Shown: positions 1 through 12,283, counted from the first letter of the stretch. The stretch is 64,000 nt of DNA from Gibbula magus (GCA_936450465.1 OW388300.1:23127232-23191231), one strand, 5' to 3'. Notes: generated from the letters alone by a model not told the origin. Program-made: numbers and translations.

Positions 1-747
1 AATCAAAATCAGGGCAACATTCTCATCCTTTCGGACTCTCTCAGTGCCCTTCAGGCACTACAAAACAAATCCACCAAAAACCGCACTGATTTAATTTCCA
101 AAATCCTTAATTCAATCCAAACCCTAAATAATCAAGGCAAGGAACTAAAGCTCCTATGGGTACCAGCACATGTCGGCATATAGGGCAACGAAAAAGCCGA
201 CAAAGCTGCCAAGGAGGGCCTTAAATTTCCAAATTTCCTCCCCCTTTTTCATTCGAAACAAGAGGCCATAAGCCTATCAAAATCTCATGTAAAGCGAGCA
301 TGGCACCTGCAATATGCAAACTCCAACAAGGCACACCACACCAAACAACGTCTCTCTAAACCCCTAGGCAAACAAAAAATTTATTTCAAAAATAAAAATA
401 TAGATAGGGCAATAATTAAGCTCCAAACGGGGCACAAAAACTTAACTATCACATCCACAAAATAAAAAAAAACATTTCCGCAACATGCCCACAAGCAGAA
501 ACAATACATTCTTACCGAATGCCCACAGTATGCGGCCTTCCGCCAAATACTTAACCTAACCCTAAGGGCCAATAATATCTCAACACATAACATATACCAA
601 ATCCTAAATCCAAACAATAACCATAGTACCCTCCAAGCGGTCGGCACTTACCTAAAAGATTCGGGCCTTTTGGACCGAATCTAAAACACATAAAAAATCT
701 AAAACCCTCCAAAATTAACAAATAAACCTTCCCCCCTCCCTCTCCGT
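1..747 (+). pseudogene. 3' end of a non-LTR retrotransposon (copy A): RNase H and C-terminal zinc-knuckle region
   Basis: Frame 1 reads an RNase H domain: DSLSALQAL near 34-60, then LLWVPAHVGI ending at 180, an in-frame TAG at 181-183, and GNEKADKAAKEG after it. A basic segment and a cysteine-containing tail (CPQYAAFRQILN near 520) follow. RNase H cleaves the RNA strand of the RNA/DNA hybrid and is carried by I, LOA, R1 and related non-LTR clades. Several frameshifts and stops after 450 make it dead. It is roughly three quarters identical by eye to 4,715-5,400, so it is a second, divergent copy of the same family lying head to tail with copy B. It is cut by the window edge, so upstream domains may lie outside. 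Confidence 0.85.
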
Positions 748-767
748 TATCATCATCATCATCATCA
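748..767. repeat. (ATC)n microsatellite
   Basis: About six ATC units sit between the end of retrotransposon copy A and the start of copy B. This may be the simple-repeat tail of copy A; copy B has no such tail, so this is uncertain. Confidence 0.8.
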
Positions 768-914
768 AACAACCAGTTGTAGTTGGTACACCGAGCTCCA
801 GTGGACCACCTTCAGAACCTCCAGCAGCATACAACTCCCTAAAGGAAAGGTATACCCTTTTCTCCAAATAAAAACCTTTAAATTCGGTAATTTCCACCAA
901 ACTCACTGGAGGCA

Positions 915-1556
915 ATGGCTAATTCTACTAACAACTCCTTCTCTATCAAGGCACTCATCTGCGAGACCTCTAAAACCAACCCCAACACACCTTTGGCTCC
1001 AAATAATGTGGATTCACCACAAACTCAAATTCATCCGGGCAACTCAAAATCCCAAATCTATATCCAAATTTGGCACCTTCTACATCATCTACACCCATTT
1101 TCAAATACGACTACAACGCGCATTTTCCACCTAAACTTTCTACTCACCAACCGGAGGTGAACTCAACAATTTTTCTCCTATTTATCAATCCAAACGCAAG
1201 CGCGCATTTTCACCCGCGAACAATGAGCCCACAGCTCAGCAATCAACCCCTAACACTGAGCCCACAGCTCACCACTCTAATGCAACAACACCAAACACGC
1301 TAGGTACATCTAAGCACTCCACCGCAACAAGACCTAGCTTAATTACCTTCGTTATACTGGCAACTACTGCAGGACAGCATCTTTCTAAGCTGCTTAGCCG
1401 TGAAAGGATCGGCTCTATCTTGCACAGTAGGGGCTGCTATTACACTTTGCTAAAACAAATAGGACCAGGCTTCTTGGTAAAATTTAAAACTCCTAAAATG
1501 GCCGAAGCCGCACACAAAACACTTCCAAAAATTGTACAACCACAATGTAGCTTATA
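915..1556 (+). pseudogene. ORF1 of non-LTR copy B, frameshifted
   Basis: ATG at 915 opens a frame rich in Asn, Thr, Ser and Pro (MANSTNNSFSIKALICETSK). Near 1,070-1,160 the coding sense moves to another frame, which continues with QQSTPNTEPTAHHSNA and then GQHLSKLLSRERIGSILHSR to a stop at 1,554-1,556. ORF1 proteins of this group bind element RNA and usually carry CCHC knuckles; none is visible here, so the role rests on position between leader and endonuclease. It is about 210 residues long if the frames are joined. Confidence 0.6.
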
Positions 1557-1667
1557 AAACTCCAAACTTCTATAAATAAACAAACCCCCCTACTTTACTC
1601 CTTCCCTAAATCACAAAATAAATACCCCCCTTTCTCTCCAATTTTACTTTTTCCCCATTTTTCATTC

Positions 1668-4600
1668 ATGCAAATTCTCCAATGGAATGCTAATGGCCTT
1701 TCGGCACACGGCCATGAGCTTAAAGCTAAAATTAAACTCAACCAAATAAACCCCCACGTTATTACCCACTCAGGAAACCCATTTCGGCCCTAGGACTAAA
1801 TTTAACATCCCAGGATATAAACTGCACAGGCTAGACCGGCCCAAAACCAATCCCGGTCGCTCCTTTGGAGGTCTTGCTATTTTTATCCAGGAACATTTAA
1901 ACCATTCAACTTTTAACCTAAAATTAAATTCATTAGAGGTGCATGCCATAACCAATAAACACCAAAACGATAGGGTTAATATATATAATATATATAATAA
2001 ACCTAAACTACCATTCAAATTAGAGGACCTTCATGTTCTACAAAATTCAGCCCCCGGTCGTTCCATCATCCATGTACTTGGGCGATTTCAATAGCCACCA
2101 CCCAAATTGGGGAGTAAACGATAAGGTCGATTCCAACGGCAAACTAATTGCTGATTGGGTCATAAATAACCATTTCGTAATCGATAACACTAACATACCA
2201 ACTAGGTTCGATAGCTACAGGGACACTATGTCCGCTATCGATTTAACAATCACCACCTCGGACATCGCTAGCAATACCGAGTGGCAGGTATACAATGATT
2301 CCTGGGAAGTGATCATTTTTCAATTTATATCACCCTTAATAACTTTCTTCCATCAAATAACTCAAACAATGAAAATTGCCCCCAAAATCCTAAATTTCAT
2401 TATAACAAGGCTGACTGGAATAAATTCAATGCACTTTGCAACCATCTGAACCCAGCAGACCTTGAAAATAAAGACCCCAAAACCTTTTCCAATAACTTCA
2501 CTAATGCTATCATAAATGCTGCCAAACAGTCCATCCCCTTCTCCGCCCCCAAAATCTCTAAACCTACAGTTCCCTGGTGGACTGAGGAAACTAGAGTTGC
2601 GAGCAAACAGCGTAAAGCGGCCTCTAAGAAGGCAAAGCGCAACACTTCAAAATTACCTTATGCTAGGCAAATAAAGTAACCTCTCTCATAAAACAAACCA
2701 AAACACAACACTGGGGAAAATTCTGCGAGGAGTTGAATGGCAGGGCCAATTCGAAAGAAATTTGGAATAAACTCCGAGTCATACGTGGCGGCAAACTCAG
2801 GGGCAAAATCCCACCTATAAATAATCTCCAAAAACCTAAAGATAAAGCCAACGCAATTGCATCACACTTTGCTACAGCAAGCAGCAATAGTAATAACTCT
2901 CCGGAGTTCTTACAACACATACATAACACCGCAAGCACCGCAAAACAACCAACAGACAACAAACCAATCAACAAAGCATTCACTATGGAGGAGCTTCACT
3001 TTGTATCAAATAATAGGAAAAAGGGAACGGCCCCAGGGCTAGACCTAACTTCCTACCAAATAATTAAGAAGCTACCCCCCTCAACTCTTAATATTCTCCT
3101 AAATCTCTATAACACATTTTGCAACAGGGCAAGCTTCCAACCAACTGGAAAGAAACTTTAGTAATCCCAATTCCTAAACCAAATAAACCCTCCGGTGACC
3201 CCAAATCCTATATGCCAATCTCCCTAACCTCAAACCTCTGTAAAGTAATGGAATAGATGGTAAAACATCGCCTCCAATCTCACCTAAACACCAATCCCTT
3301 AAACAACGACCAGACTGGCTTCACTCCGTGTCATTCTACCTTAAACAATCTTGCTCGCTTAGAACAATATATAAAAGTAGGCCAAAACAAAAAGCACTAT
3401 ACACTCTCAATCTTCCTGGATTTTTCCAAAGCTTTCGATATGGTGTGGCATAACGGCCTCATCCAAAAATTAACTAAAAAAGGCCTTTCAGGCAACCTAA
3501 TTAATTACATCCAGGATTTCCTACACAATAGGCAAATAACTGTCGGGGTCGAAAACCAAACATCTGAACAATTTCTTTTGGAAAATGGCACCCCACAAGG
3601 CAGCATCATTAGCCCCACTTTATTCAATATCATGGTCGATGATCTTTTCGATGGCATCTCATAAAAAATGAACACCTCCAAATTTCCAGACGACGATGCG
3701 CTATGGGCACGTTGTAACAACCTCCATACTTCTACCACCTTACTTCAATCCACACTAAAGAAAGTCGACCAATGGGCCGACAAACGGGGCTTTAAACTAA
3801 ATGCGGAAAAAACCATTGGGGTAGTATTCAAAAATAAAAATATGCGCCCTATCTCCCCCAATCTTTATCTAAAAAATAACAAAATAAACTTCCAAAACAA
3901 ACTAAATTTTAAGGGCTAATCTTTGAGGAGCATCTCACCTGGGAAGCTCATGTTATATAATTAAACTTAGATGCTCGAAAGACCTTAATGTCATGAGAGC
4001 AATCTCCGGCACAGGCTGGGGAGACAATAGGCAGACCTTACTCCAACTCTATACCTCCCTAATAAGGTCCAAATTGGACTACGGCGCTCCTATATATAAC
4101 TTCCTTAAACCTACTCTTATCAATTCCCTTAATTCTTTCCAATACCAGGCATTAAAATTAGCCACTCGCACTCAAAAGGGTACCTCACTCGAAGCACTCC
4201 AAGCCCTAACTGGTGAAATTCCCCTCGCAACGAGACGGGACCAACTCACCTTAAACTTCTGGGCTGGAACTTCAGAGGACCCTCTTATAAGGGATATGCT
4301 TAGGAGCATACCCTCTAAATTCTTTAAAGCTTTATTCAATAAATACCCACTGCGCGCACCCATCTCTCATCGCGTAAATTCTCTTATATCCCAAGCTGAG
4401 ATGGACCGTATTAAACTCCCCACATAATATACGATGCTTCAACCTATCCCCCCACTTCCGGCTCCCAAAATAAATCTCCATCTCAGCAAAATAACTTCTA
4501 AACAAAACCCTCAACTTGCGCAAACAACCGCACTTCACTACATACAGGAACACTGGTCCGACTGGTGTCACCTTTACACAAGCACGCACAACAGGTGTAG

Positions 4601-5404
4601 GCATACATTTCCAACATCCACAACCTTCCTCATGATCCAATAGGCTTCCCAACGACCAATCGGTCTACACTTCTAAGCTTATGGCCATCGCAATTGCCTT
4701 AAGCCATCAACATTTGAAAACCAAGGATAAAATTCTGATCCTTTTGGACTCACTCAGTACTTTAGAAGCACTCAAAAACAAATCTACCAAAAACCGTCCT
4801 GGTTTAATTCCAAAAATCTTCATACCATCCAATCTCTTAACAATCAGGGCAAGGCAGTAAAACTCCTATGGGTACCAGTCCATGTCGGCATACTTGGCAA
4901 CGAAGAAGCCGACAACGCAGCAAAGGAGGGCTTTAAACTTCCAAATTCACTTTCTTTTTACCATTCGAAACAAGAGGCAAACAGCCTTTCAAAATCTTAT
5001 GTAAAGCAGGTATGGCATAAGCAATATTCAAACTCCACCAATGCTCACCATACCAAACAAATTCTCCCTAAACCACTAGGCAAACACAACATTTACTCCA
5101 AAAACAAATCTATTGATAAGGCAATATTTAAGCTCCAAACGGGGCATACTAAACTAAATTCCCATCTCCATAAAATCAAACTAAAAGCTTCACCCACATG
5201 CCCACACTACCCACAAGCAAAAATAATCCACCACATTCTTAAAAAATGCCCGCAGTATGCGGCCTTCCGCCAAATACTCAACCTAACCCTAACAACATCC
5301 CACCACAAAACATTAATCTAATATTAAATCCAAACAATAACCAAAATACCTTCCAAGCATTAGGCACTTATCTCAAAGATTCGGACCTCCCGGCCCGAAT
5401 CTAA
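1668..5404 (+). pseudogene. ORF2 of non-LTR copy B: endonuclease, reverse transcriptase, RNase H
   Basis: The start MQILQWNANGLSAHG at 1,668 is the APE-endonuclease opening strand. LGDFNSHHPNWG near 2,072 and the SAIDLTI segment are its later catalytic motifs. Reverse-transcriptase motifs follow: APGLDLTSYQI near 3,035, FLDFSKAFDMVWH (motif A) at about 3,413, GTPQGSIISP (motif B) at about 3,587, and FPDDDALWAR (motif C, normally F/YADD) at about 3,683. RNase H reads MAIAIALS at 4,681 and LLWVPVHVGILGNEEADNA at about 4,860-4,920. A TGHTKLNSHLHKIKL and CPQYAAFRQILN tail ends it. At least eight frameshifts or stops (for example near 1,790, 2,075, 2,350, 2,680, 3,140, 3,661 and 3,920) exclude a working enzyme. 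Confidence 0.85.
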
Positions 5405-5460
5405 AAACATAAACAAACTCAATTCAAAACCCAACAACTCATACTCCCCCCACCCCCCGG

Positions 5461-8400
5461 TCTGAAGGTTCGGGTGCGAGAACTTGAAGAAGAAAACAGT
5501 CGTCGATCACAGCGTGTAAAGTTAGACGTGCCACAACCATGCCAGGTAGGCCTACAGATCTCTTGCATCTTGCATCTTTAATATTTATGTTACTTGGCCA
5601 ACAAAATATGTGTTATGGAATGGAAATAATTTTAGTAGACACAATGACGTTAGAACATTTCGAAAGCTGACAAATGAAGCTGACAAGGGAGATAACTGGG
5701 ATATGTTTTAGTCATGTAATCCTTGAAATTCTAAATACCACAAGTACTAGGCCTAACTTTATTTGCCCAAATGTTTTGCTAAATGATAAGCGTTTATTAT
5801 TTTTGGCATTACTAAAATTGCTTCAAACATTAACATTAATATGCATTAGCCATACTTTTATCAACTTTCCAAGTTTCCAATATTATCTGTAGCCAGCCGA
5901 AAATGATATGCCAGGTGACATAATATCTTGTTAAATAATGTCAAGTGAGAATCAAAATGACTGATGGAAAACACATGATGCTTGAAAACAGATGACTAAA
6001 TGTTATATTAAGATTATGTTATCAAAATATATTTTTCTATTAGAAACAGAGTGAATGTGTGATGTATGCTTTCTATTTATAGCGTTCTGTTAGAGGAGCT
6101 GTGGAACAACTGAAGAAGGCGAGTGATAACTCCCTGGTATTGACCTACAAACAGAAACTTGTAATATTACTCCAATTTACTATAATGTTTTCTATTATTA
6201 GGTCACAACTTACAAAACATATAAAAGGGTCTATTACGTTATATATGTTTATTATGATATTCACAATAAGCTCGCTGGTGCCATGGTGGTTTCGCTCATC
6301 ACATATGTGTTTTCTAATATACCTCCATGTGACTACATGAAGTATGGTTCGAAATATCAAGATTATAAATTTGCATATCTGATATTATGCGATAATTTGA
6401 ATTGTTATTTTGGGTTAAATTAGTGTGTATTTCCTTACCATTACTTAAAGTTTGTTGTCTTTATTTCATCTAAGATAAATCATATATATTATAAATGGAA
6501 CATTTCATTGATACCATAGGGCCATTGACTCTCGCAAATCATGTTGTAAGAAATTCACTTAAAATGCATTTAAAGTTTTTAATAAAATGTATCGCATTAT
6601 TTATTCCAACTATTATTTCTAACCAGTGGATATGTCCAGTATATTGTTTTCTGAAATGGTGATAAGATATTTGGACAACATGATCTATTTAACCTGCAGA
6701 ACAATTGCACATGATGAACTGTTTGCATAACAATGGAATTGCACGTTGGCTTTTACTTGTTATGCAGCAAGGGAGAAGATGAAGAAGGAATGGAGATGGT
6801 GGTTAAAGGGACGAGGAGATTGTTTGCAGATCAGAGCTGGTCAGTGGGGACATGTGAAGGTAAGAATAATCATTTACAAATTCAGGACAGTATGGCAATA
6901 TCAAATTAATAGCCAATGAAACCTCATACTTAAAGTTTCTCATGTCCTTTAAGGAGAGATGGGAGCCAGAAATCGAACTCACTTACGGTAATATTTTGCG
7001 ACAACAATTTATTGTTGTGAATAAGTCTCAAAATATATGGATTACGTTGTTTTTGGCATAGCTTATCTGTACACTAACGGGAAGCGCTCAAATTTACCGT
7101 ACCGCCTTTATAACGGTCAGTTTACGACATGCCGCATTACATTACCATCACCTTTATTCGCGGTAAATATGTTACTATGTGTGTTATTCGAATTATGCGT
7201 ATCTCAAGTTAGTGACAAATTTGAATAACATGGTATAATCAACTGATTGTTATTCTTTCACCGTGCACTCTTTGATTGATAATATGTTCAATAATGATTA
7301 CATGGTAGGCCGTCAAAGTTACACTTGAAATAATCAAATCTGCCGTTTACGTTTATGTAGGTAATTTAAAAAATGACGTTAAAGTGATGAAAAACGTTCG
7401 GTGACCCCCTATTATTATTTCTGAATTCGTTTTTTAGGTTAACTGTGCACATCATATTCAAGTTTTAGCAATATCTAAAATATGTGTGTTGGTGAAAAAT
7501 CCTGTTGAACATGCGAAACACGACGATAAAAATGCCGTTTTTAATTAAAAAATTATTAATTTAATTCTGTTTCTCTTTCCAGCGTCATTAACTTCAAAAT
7601 ATAGACTTGCTATACATCCCCGTATTTGATTTAAATGTATCTGAAATGATTCGGAGTTTATTCTTTGAAAGCGAGCGCTTAGTTTAAATAAACCAAATCA
7701 GTCAAAAATGAGGTAATATGCCGACGGGTGTATTATAATTAATGCCGATAACTCTTTAAATCGTTCGGTGACCGTCAAATTTTCTTACAGTTTTAGATAA
7801 AAGACATAATAAACTTGCTATTTTGAAAAAATGAACGAATTCCAAAATATTTGATTTCATCATCCCATCTCTCCTTAAGTTGCAAACAACAAGATTGACT
7901 TAATCCTTTTTCTGTATCAAATGATTTTGGATTTATAGTTATCAAAACTATATACAGTGAAAGCGTTTCATGCATTAAGGGTACATCTATTAAGAAATTC
8001 AGAATTTTCCTTGCAATAATAAACTGACTTCATATAATAAATTATTAATGTATTAATTGAAATGTTGCTATTGTTCTAGCAGAACATTATTAGAATAACA
8101 ATATAGAAAGAACTAAAATCATGCAATTTGATGGATAGCAATGTTAGGTGTAAAATGTTGAATCTCATGGTAATAAGCATCCATAAATTCTCAACTTGAC
8201 AACTTCTGAAATGACTCGCAAATAAATTTTTATAAAAATGGAGTTTCATCAAAATCTCAGATCCTTGATTATTTCTACAATTCTGTGGTGGATTCAAAAC
8301 ATAAACTTCACTCTTGCAATCTGTCATAAGTGGGTTCTTTGTATTGACATTTGACAAAACCGCTGATATTCATCAGGGGAGATAGATGGATAGAGCATGA

Positions 8401-8552
8401 AGATTCAAATCGTTTTACTTCACATGATTGTATTGCTCCTTTCAGAGGCTTTTTGGTGGGTCTGGACCAACAAAAGAGGTGACCTAAGAAGAAAACTGAG
8501 TGGAAAGACAGAAGGCCACAGAGTGAATGCCAAGAAGAACAAACAAATTTAA
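5461..8552 (+). other. Candidate host gene: four phase-compatible exons, function unknown
   Basis: Four open segments with splice-like borders join in phase. Segment one (5,461-5,545) reads VRVRELEEENSRRSQRVKL then PQPCQ and ends at a GTAGGC donor. Segment two (from 6,083 after TATAG) reads RSVRGAVEQLKKASDNSL up to a GTATTG donor. Segment three (about 6,771-6,859) is acidic, GEDEEGMEMVVKG then LFADQSWSVGTCE, and ends at GTAAGA. Segment four (8,446-8,552, after TTTCAG) reads EAFWWVWTNKRGDLRRKL and a lysine-rich tail to a TAA at 8,550-8,552. The split codon G|AG between segments three and four is restored. The first part looks like a coiled coil and the end is basic. I do not recognise the protein, and the 5' end may have been replaced by the retrotransposon. 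Chance splice sites remain possible. Confidence 0.35.
6870..8440. other. AT-rich non-coding stretch
   Basis: No coherent coding frame or recognisable repeat. It would be an intron if the candidate gene around it is real. The phrase CGTTCGGTGACC occurs twice (near 7,396 and 7,761), suggesting a weak duplicated segment. Confidence 0.5.
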
Positions 8553-8892
8553 GGCTAATGTAATACTTTAAGTGATGAAAATGTATTCAGTGTACACAAA
8601 ATAATTCATATCATGCATAATGCTGAATATGGTATCAAAATATTACAAACTGTAATAACTAAATGGGAATTTAATATTCATTGAGAAATTACACGATAAA
8701 CAAGCAAGGAAGGATGAAATGGTTCACTATTACAGTAATTGAACCGCAATATTTTGCTTTGCTTTCTGATGAGGGGAGATTTCTGAAAATTCTCGACTTA
8801 ATTCATACCTAATCTTCAAATCATTACTACATTTAGAGTGCTATCTCCTTCTTACGGAAGCGTATTAGTGTCACGATGAAAAAAAAAATTGT

Positions 8893-9404
8893 GATACTAT
8901 CTCCTACGTAGGACTTAGTATCTCCTACGTAGGAGATAGTATCTCCTACGTAGGACATAGTATCTCCTACGTAGGACTTAGTATCTCCTACGTAGGACTT
9001 AGTATTTCCTACGTAGGAGATAGTATCTCCTACGTAGGACATAGTATCTCCTACGTAGGACTTAGTATCTCCTACGTAGGACTTAGTATCTCCTACGTAG
9101 GACTTAGTATCTCCTACGTAGGACATAGTATCTCCTACGTAGGACTTAGTATCTCCTACATAGGACTTAGTATCTCCTATGTAGGAGATAGTATCTCCTA
9201 CGTAGGACATAGTATCTCCTACGTAGGACTTAGTATCTCCTACGTAGGACTTAGTATCTCCTACGTAGGACTTAGTATCTCCTACGTAGGACATAGTATC
9301 TCCTACGTAGGACTTAGTATCTCCTACGTAGGACATAGTATCTCCTACGTAGGAGATAGTATCTCCTATGTAGGACTTAGTATCTCCTACGTAGGAGATA
9401 ACTT
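8893..9404 (-). repeat. Minisatellite, 21-bp unit with palindromic core, about 24 units
   Basis: The unit is CTTAGTATCTCCTACGTAGGA, with TTAG, ATAG and CATAG variants at the joint. The core TCCTACGTAGGA is a perfect 12-bp palindrome (TACGTA at its centre), so every unit can fold or pair with every other. The period of 21 is a multiple of three, which keeps a reading frame open on the minus strand (repeated SYVGDTK); I regard that as an artefact. The array runs in the opposite orientation to the array at 12,060-12,283 and lies outside the long inverted repeat at 9,699-11,775. Confidence 0.95.
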
Positions 9405-9698
9405 CTATAATGCCTGGACCACTTTATCACATCTAGTGTTTTTCACAATTGTATTAAACACATGTATACGCGTATAGTGTATGTAAACTCTCGTGTATAT
9501 TAAGAATGAAGAACAATTGTATGGATACCCAACTTTTTTATTCTATGTAGGCGACGTTTTGACATAGAATAAAGAAGTTATGTATCCATCAAATTGTTCT
9601 TCATTCGTCATCACCCCACTTTCTAGAATGCCCATAAACAATATTGTGTATATCATATGATGTATAAGTATATGATAGTATATATGACCGTTAAAAAG
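9405..9698. other. Spacer between minisatellite and long inverted repeat
   Basis: AT-rich, no coding signal. It shows faint inverted similarity to 11,776-12,058 (ATAATGCCTGGACCACTTTATC against the reverse complement of GATCAGTGCTTTATCAT), so it is probably part of the same inverted arm. Confidence 0.4.
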
Positions 9699-11775
9699 CT
9701 TTAAAGACGCTGTAGCGGTATTCAGTTTTCTCAAATTTGCCATATACTTTACAGTTTAAACAATATTATGTTATGTTGGAGGGTAAGACATCGCGTTACA
9801 CGATCCGATAAGCCTGCACCCATAGAAAAAAGGTTATCCCTATTGAAATAAAATGGTGCGACGTCTAAAGTGACGGTGGTGTGGGACTCTTCAGTGTGAG
9901 AGGTAGATTTGTAGGTCATTTGAGAGTTCAGACAACAAGATAATTGATTATTCTATCATGGTCCCATATTCAAAACTCTACTTTGAGTGTTTAGGTATCG
10001 CTACAGCCGATGGCCACTCTAAGGGAAATTGACTCGCATGGCTTAACCGAAAAATGTACATTCGTTGTAGAACTCTTTTTTATTGATTCGGGAGTATTAT
10101 TTAGCCATTGGTAAGACTTATTTACCTTTTCATGAGATCAATTTTTTCATTAAGAAAAACGTGCTAGAGCGCCTTTAAGTATTTTATATATTGGTATCTA
10201 TAGAAGTAGAGTTGATTGAGTCATCATGTGTTATGCAAACCAGTATAGTTTTGCACTAAACGATTATATTTAATAAACTGATATTAATTCAAAAGTTCAC
10301 GGTAGATCTCTACATTGATTGCGATATGATTGCGGTTTCCCTATTTATGTTTTGGAATATCAGTTTTATATTCCTTCAATAATTCAAGTACAGTCAATGT
10401 TTCGGTGAAATGTAAATCCACGGTCATTACTAGCGACCTAATTACACTTTGAATCTGGTGTTGGACATTTGTTACACGACGTCACTCAAAACATTACTCA
10501 ACAATAAAGGATCTCAGCTTCCATAATTAATTACCGTTAATGAATTTCTATACTCTTGAATGTTATGAATGTACTGGAGAAGAATAGTTAGCGATAAATA
10601 TAAATTTTGAATTTTTTTATATTGATTTATTTGAACATTTACACACTGATTACCTAACCTATTTTGACAAGTATATTTACCATATGGGTAAATTAACCAT
10701 CTGAAGTGACGAATTTTAAAATCTACCTCAGTTGTTAAGTGTTCTTATCGTCATTTATAGCATGTCGTCATTAGAACGACAGTAGAACTACTGCTGATAT
10801 GAGGTGTATACATATAATTACATAAAACTTATTTGAATGGTATTTTGTAGGTTTGAAGTGAAATAGGGCAATTAATTTTGAATAAATGAGGTTGTTTATC
10901 CATAAATGAATGTTCTTATTTGACTTTCATTTAATTACATATAATTCGAATCAAATTTTTAATGAAGTGAAATGAAATAAGACTTCTAAATAAGAACTTC
11001 GTAAATGTGAACAGGAATGGCGACTCGACTCGTAGTGCTTACTCCTTTTTCAGGTCTGAAATATATATGCTTATTCGATTTCAAAGCAAACTTTTTGTAA
11101 AACAATCTGAGACCTAGTACACAAGACAAACAAACATATCAAATAGGTAAGAATGTGCCTCATTTAAGCAAAAAATATAACTTTTGTCATATGTTCAATC
11201 CTATGCCAGGACCCATTTCAATGCCTAACAAAGTTTTATGTTGTCAGTTGTCTCCAAACTCTAACCCTTCAAAGGCGTTGGAGCACGCTATTCGTAATGA
11301 ATTGAAATAAAGTGTTCTCACAAAATGGTTAATAAGTGTTACCAATGGCTAAATAACACTCCTGAATTAATAAAAAGAGTTCTAAAACGAATGTAATGGT
11401 TTGGTTAAGCCACTCGAGTCCATTTCCATTCGAGCGGCCATTTTAAAGTGTTCACATGAAAATGGCCGCTCGAATGTGGTACAAGTGTTCTGACTGACGT
11501 AGCGAGAACTAATCACCCAATAATATAGTTTTTAATATAACACTATGACGGAATTGTCAACAATCTGTCTGAACTCTCAAAATCGCATGACACCTACAAA
11601 TCTCTCACACTGAAGAGTTCCATAAAATGCTCCCTTTATACGTCGCCCCATTTTCTACCAATACGGATAACCGTTTTCTATACATGCGGCCTGTCGGGTC
11701 GTGTAATAGGATGTTTTACCCTCTAATACAATATTGTATAATCTTTAATAATAAATGGCAAATCTGAGAAAAAAA
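9699..11775. mobile_element. Element with long terminal inverted repeats (about 450 bp), non-coding core
   Basis: The left arm (about 9,699-10,145) and the reverse complement of the right arm (about 11,297-11,770) align along their length. Anchors are GGAGGGTAAGACATC against GAGGGTAAAACATC, GGTTATCCCTATTG against GGTTATCCGTATTG, and TTAGCCATTGGTAA in both. By eye the arms are 75-80% identical. The outer end starts TTAAAGACGCTGTAGCG, like the family copies at 17.2, 26.7 and 27.0 kb. The 1.15-kb core has no coding frame, so this is a non-autonomous foldback-type element whose superfamily I cannot name. Confidence 0.75.
11427..11476. repeat. Perfect 18-bp inverted repeat inside the right arm
   Basis: CATTCGAGCGGCCATTTT at 11,427-11,444 is exactly reverse-complemented at 11,459-11,476 around a 14-base loop. 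It is far more GC-rich than its surroundings and has no counterpart in the left arm. Confidence 0.85.
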
Positions 11776-11815
11776 TAATGTGCAAATAATTATAATTATT
11801 TGAAACTAACTGTAA

Positions 11816-12059
11816 CAGTATATTCGCAAACTATCACTAACGAAATGGACACTAAGGGAGCAGTAACCGAAACACAATATTCCCTCCAAAACATTTCAAG
11901 TGAACAATACTTTATTTTGAAAATCAAGACGGAACTTCGAAATTACATGATTTAATTAGACTAACATAATTATGTTATGAAAAAGACAAACGCAAGATGC
12001 TTAGGTGTCTCCACAACTCATTGATAAGTATGAAACGAAGTGATCAGTGCTTTATCATG
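11816..12059. repeat. Flank block shared with 15,337
   Basis: ACAGTATATTCGCAAACTATC then ACTAACGAAA and GGACACTAAGGGAGCAG recur with few changes at 15,337-15,390, and GATCAGTGCTTTAT recurs just before the minisatellite in both places. So the minisatellite and this flank travel as one module. Confidence 0.75.
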
Positions 12060-12283
12060 CTATCTCCTACGTAGGAGATATTATCTCCTACGTAGGAGAT
12101 ACTAAGTCCTACGTAGGAGATAACCCTACTATGTCCTACGTAGGAGATACTAACTCCTACGTAGGAGATACTAAGTCCTACGTAGGAGATACTATCACCT
12201 ACGTAGGAGATACTAAGTCCTACGTAGGAGATACTATCTCCTACGTAGGAGATAAGCTTACTATGTCCTACGTACGTGCATTT
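12060..12283 (+). repeat. Minisatellite, 21-bp palindromic-core unit, about 10 units
   Basis: Same unit as at 8,893-9,404 but read as TCCTACGTAGGAGATACTAAG on the plus strand, so inverted relative to that array. Two units carry inserts (AACCCTACTATG and AAGCTTACTATG). The last unit ends in TCCTACGTACGTGC. Confidence 0.95.

Larger units (their letters stand above)
770..5455 (+). mobile_element. RNase H-bearing non-LTR retrotransposon, copy B, near full length
   Basis: The order 5' leader, ORF1, apurinic-type endonuclease, reverse transcriptase, RNase H and cysteine-rich tail is that of the I/LOA/R1/Nimb-like non-LTR group; I cannot place the clade. ORF1 and ORF2 are both broken by frameshifts and stops. 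The 3' end lies after 5,404, where the last shared block (TTCGGACC...CCCGAATCTAA) matches the end of copy A at 660-684. No clean target duplication is visible. It directly abuts the candidate host exon at 5,461, so it may have interrupted that gene. Confidence 0.85.

Noticed and set aside
548..566. Telomere-like words AACCTAACCCTAAGG
   Set aside because: A single occurrence in the coding tail of a retrotransposon, repeated in copy B at the same protein position.
8833..9336. A 167-residue frame on the minus strand with repeated SYVGDTK
   Set aside because: It is produced by the 21-bp minisatellite, whose period is divisible by three; the same happens at 12,047-12,286.
8893..9404. CRISPR-like array of palindromic repeats
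   Set aside because: There are no unique spacers; the units are contiguous and the genome is clearly eukaryotic.
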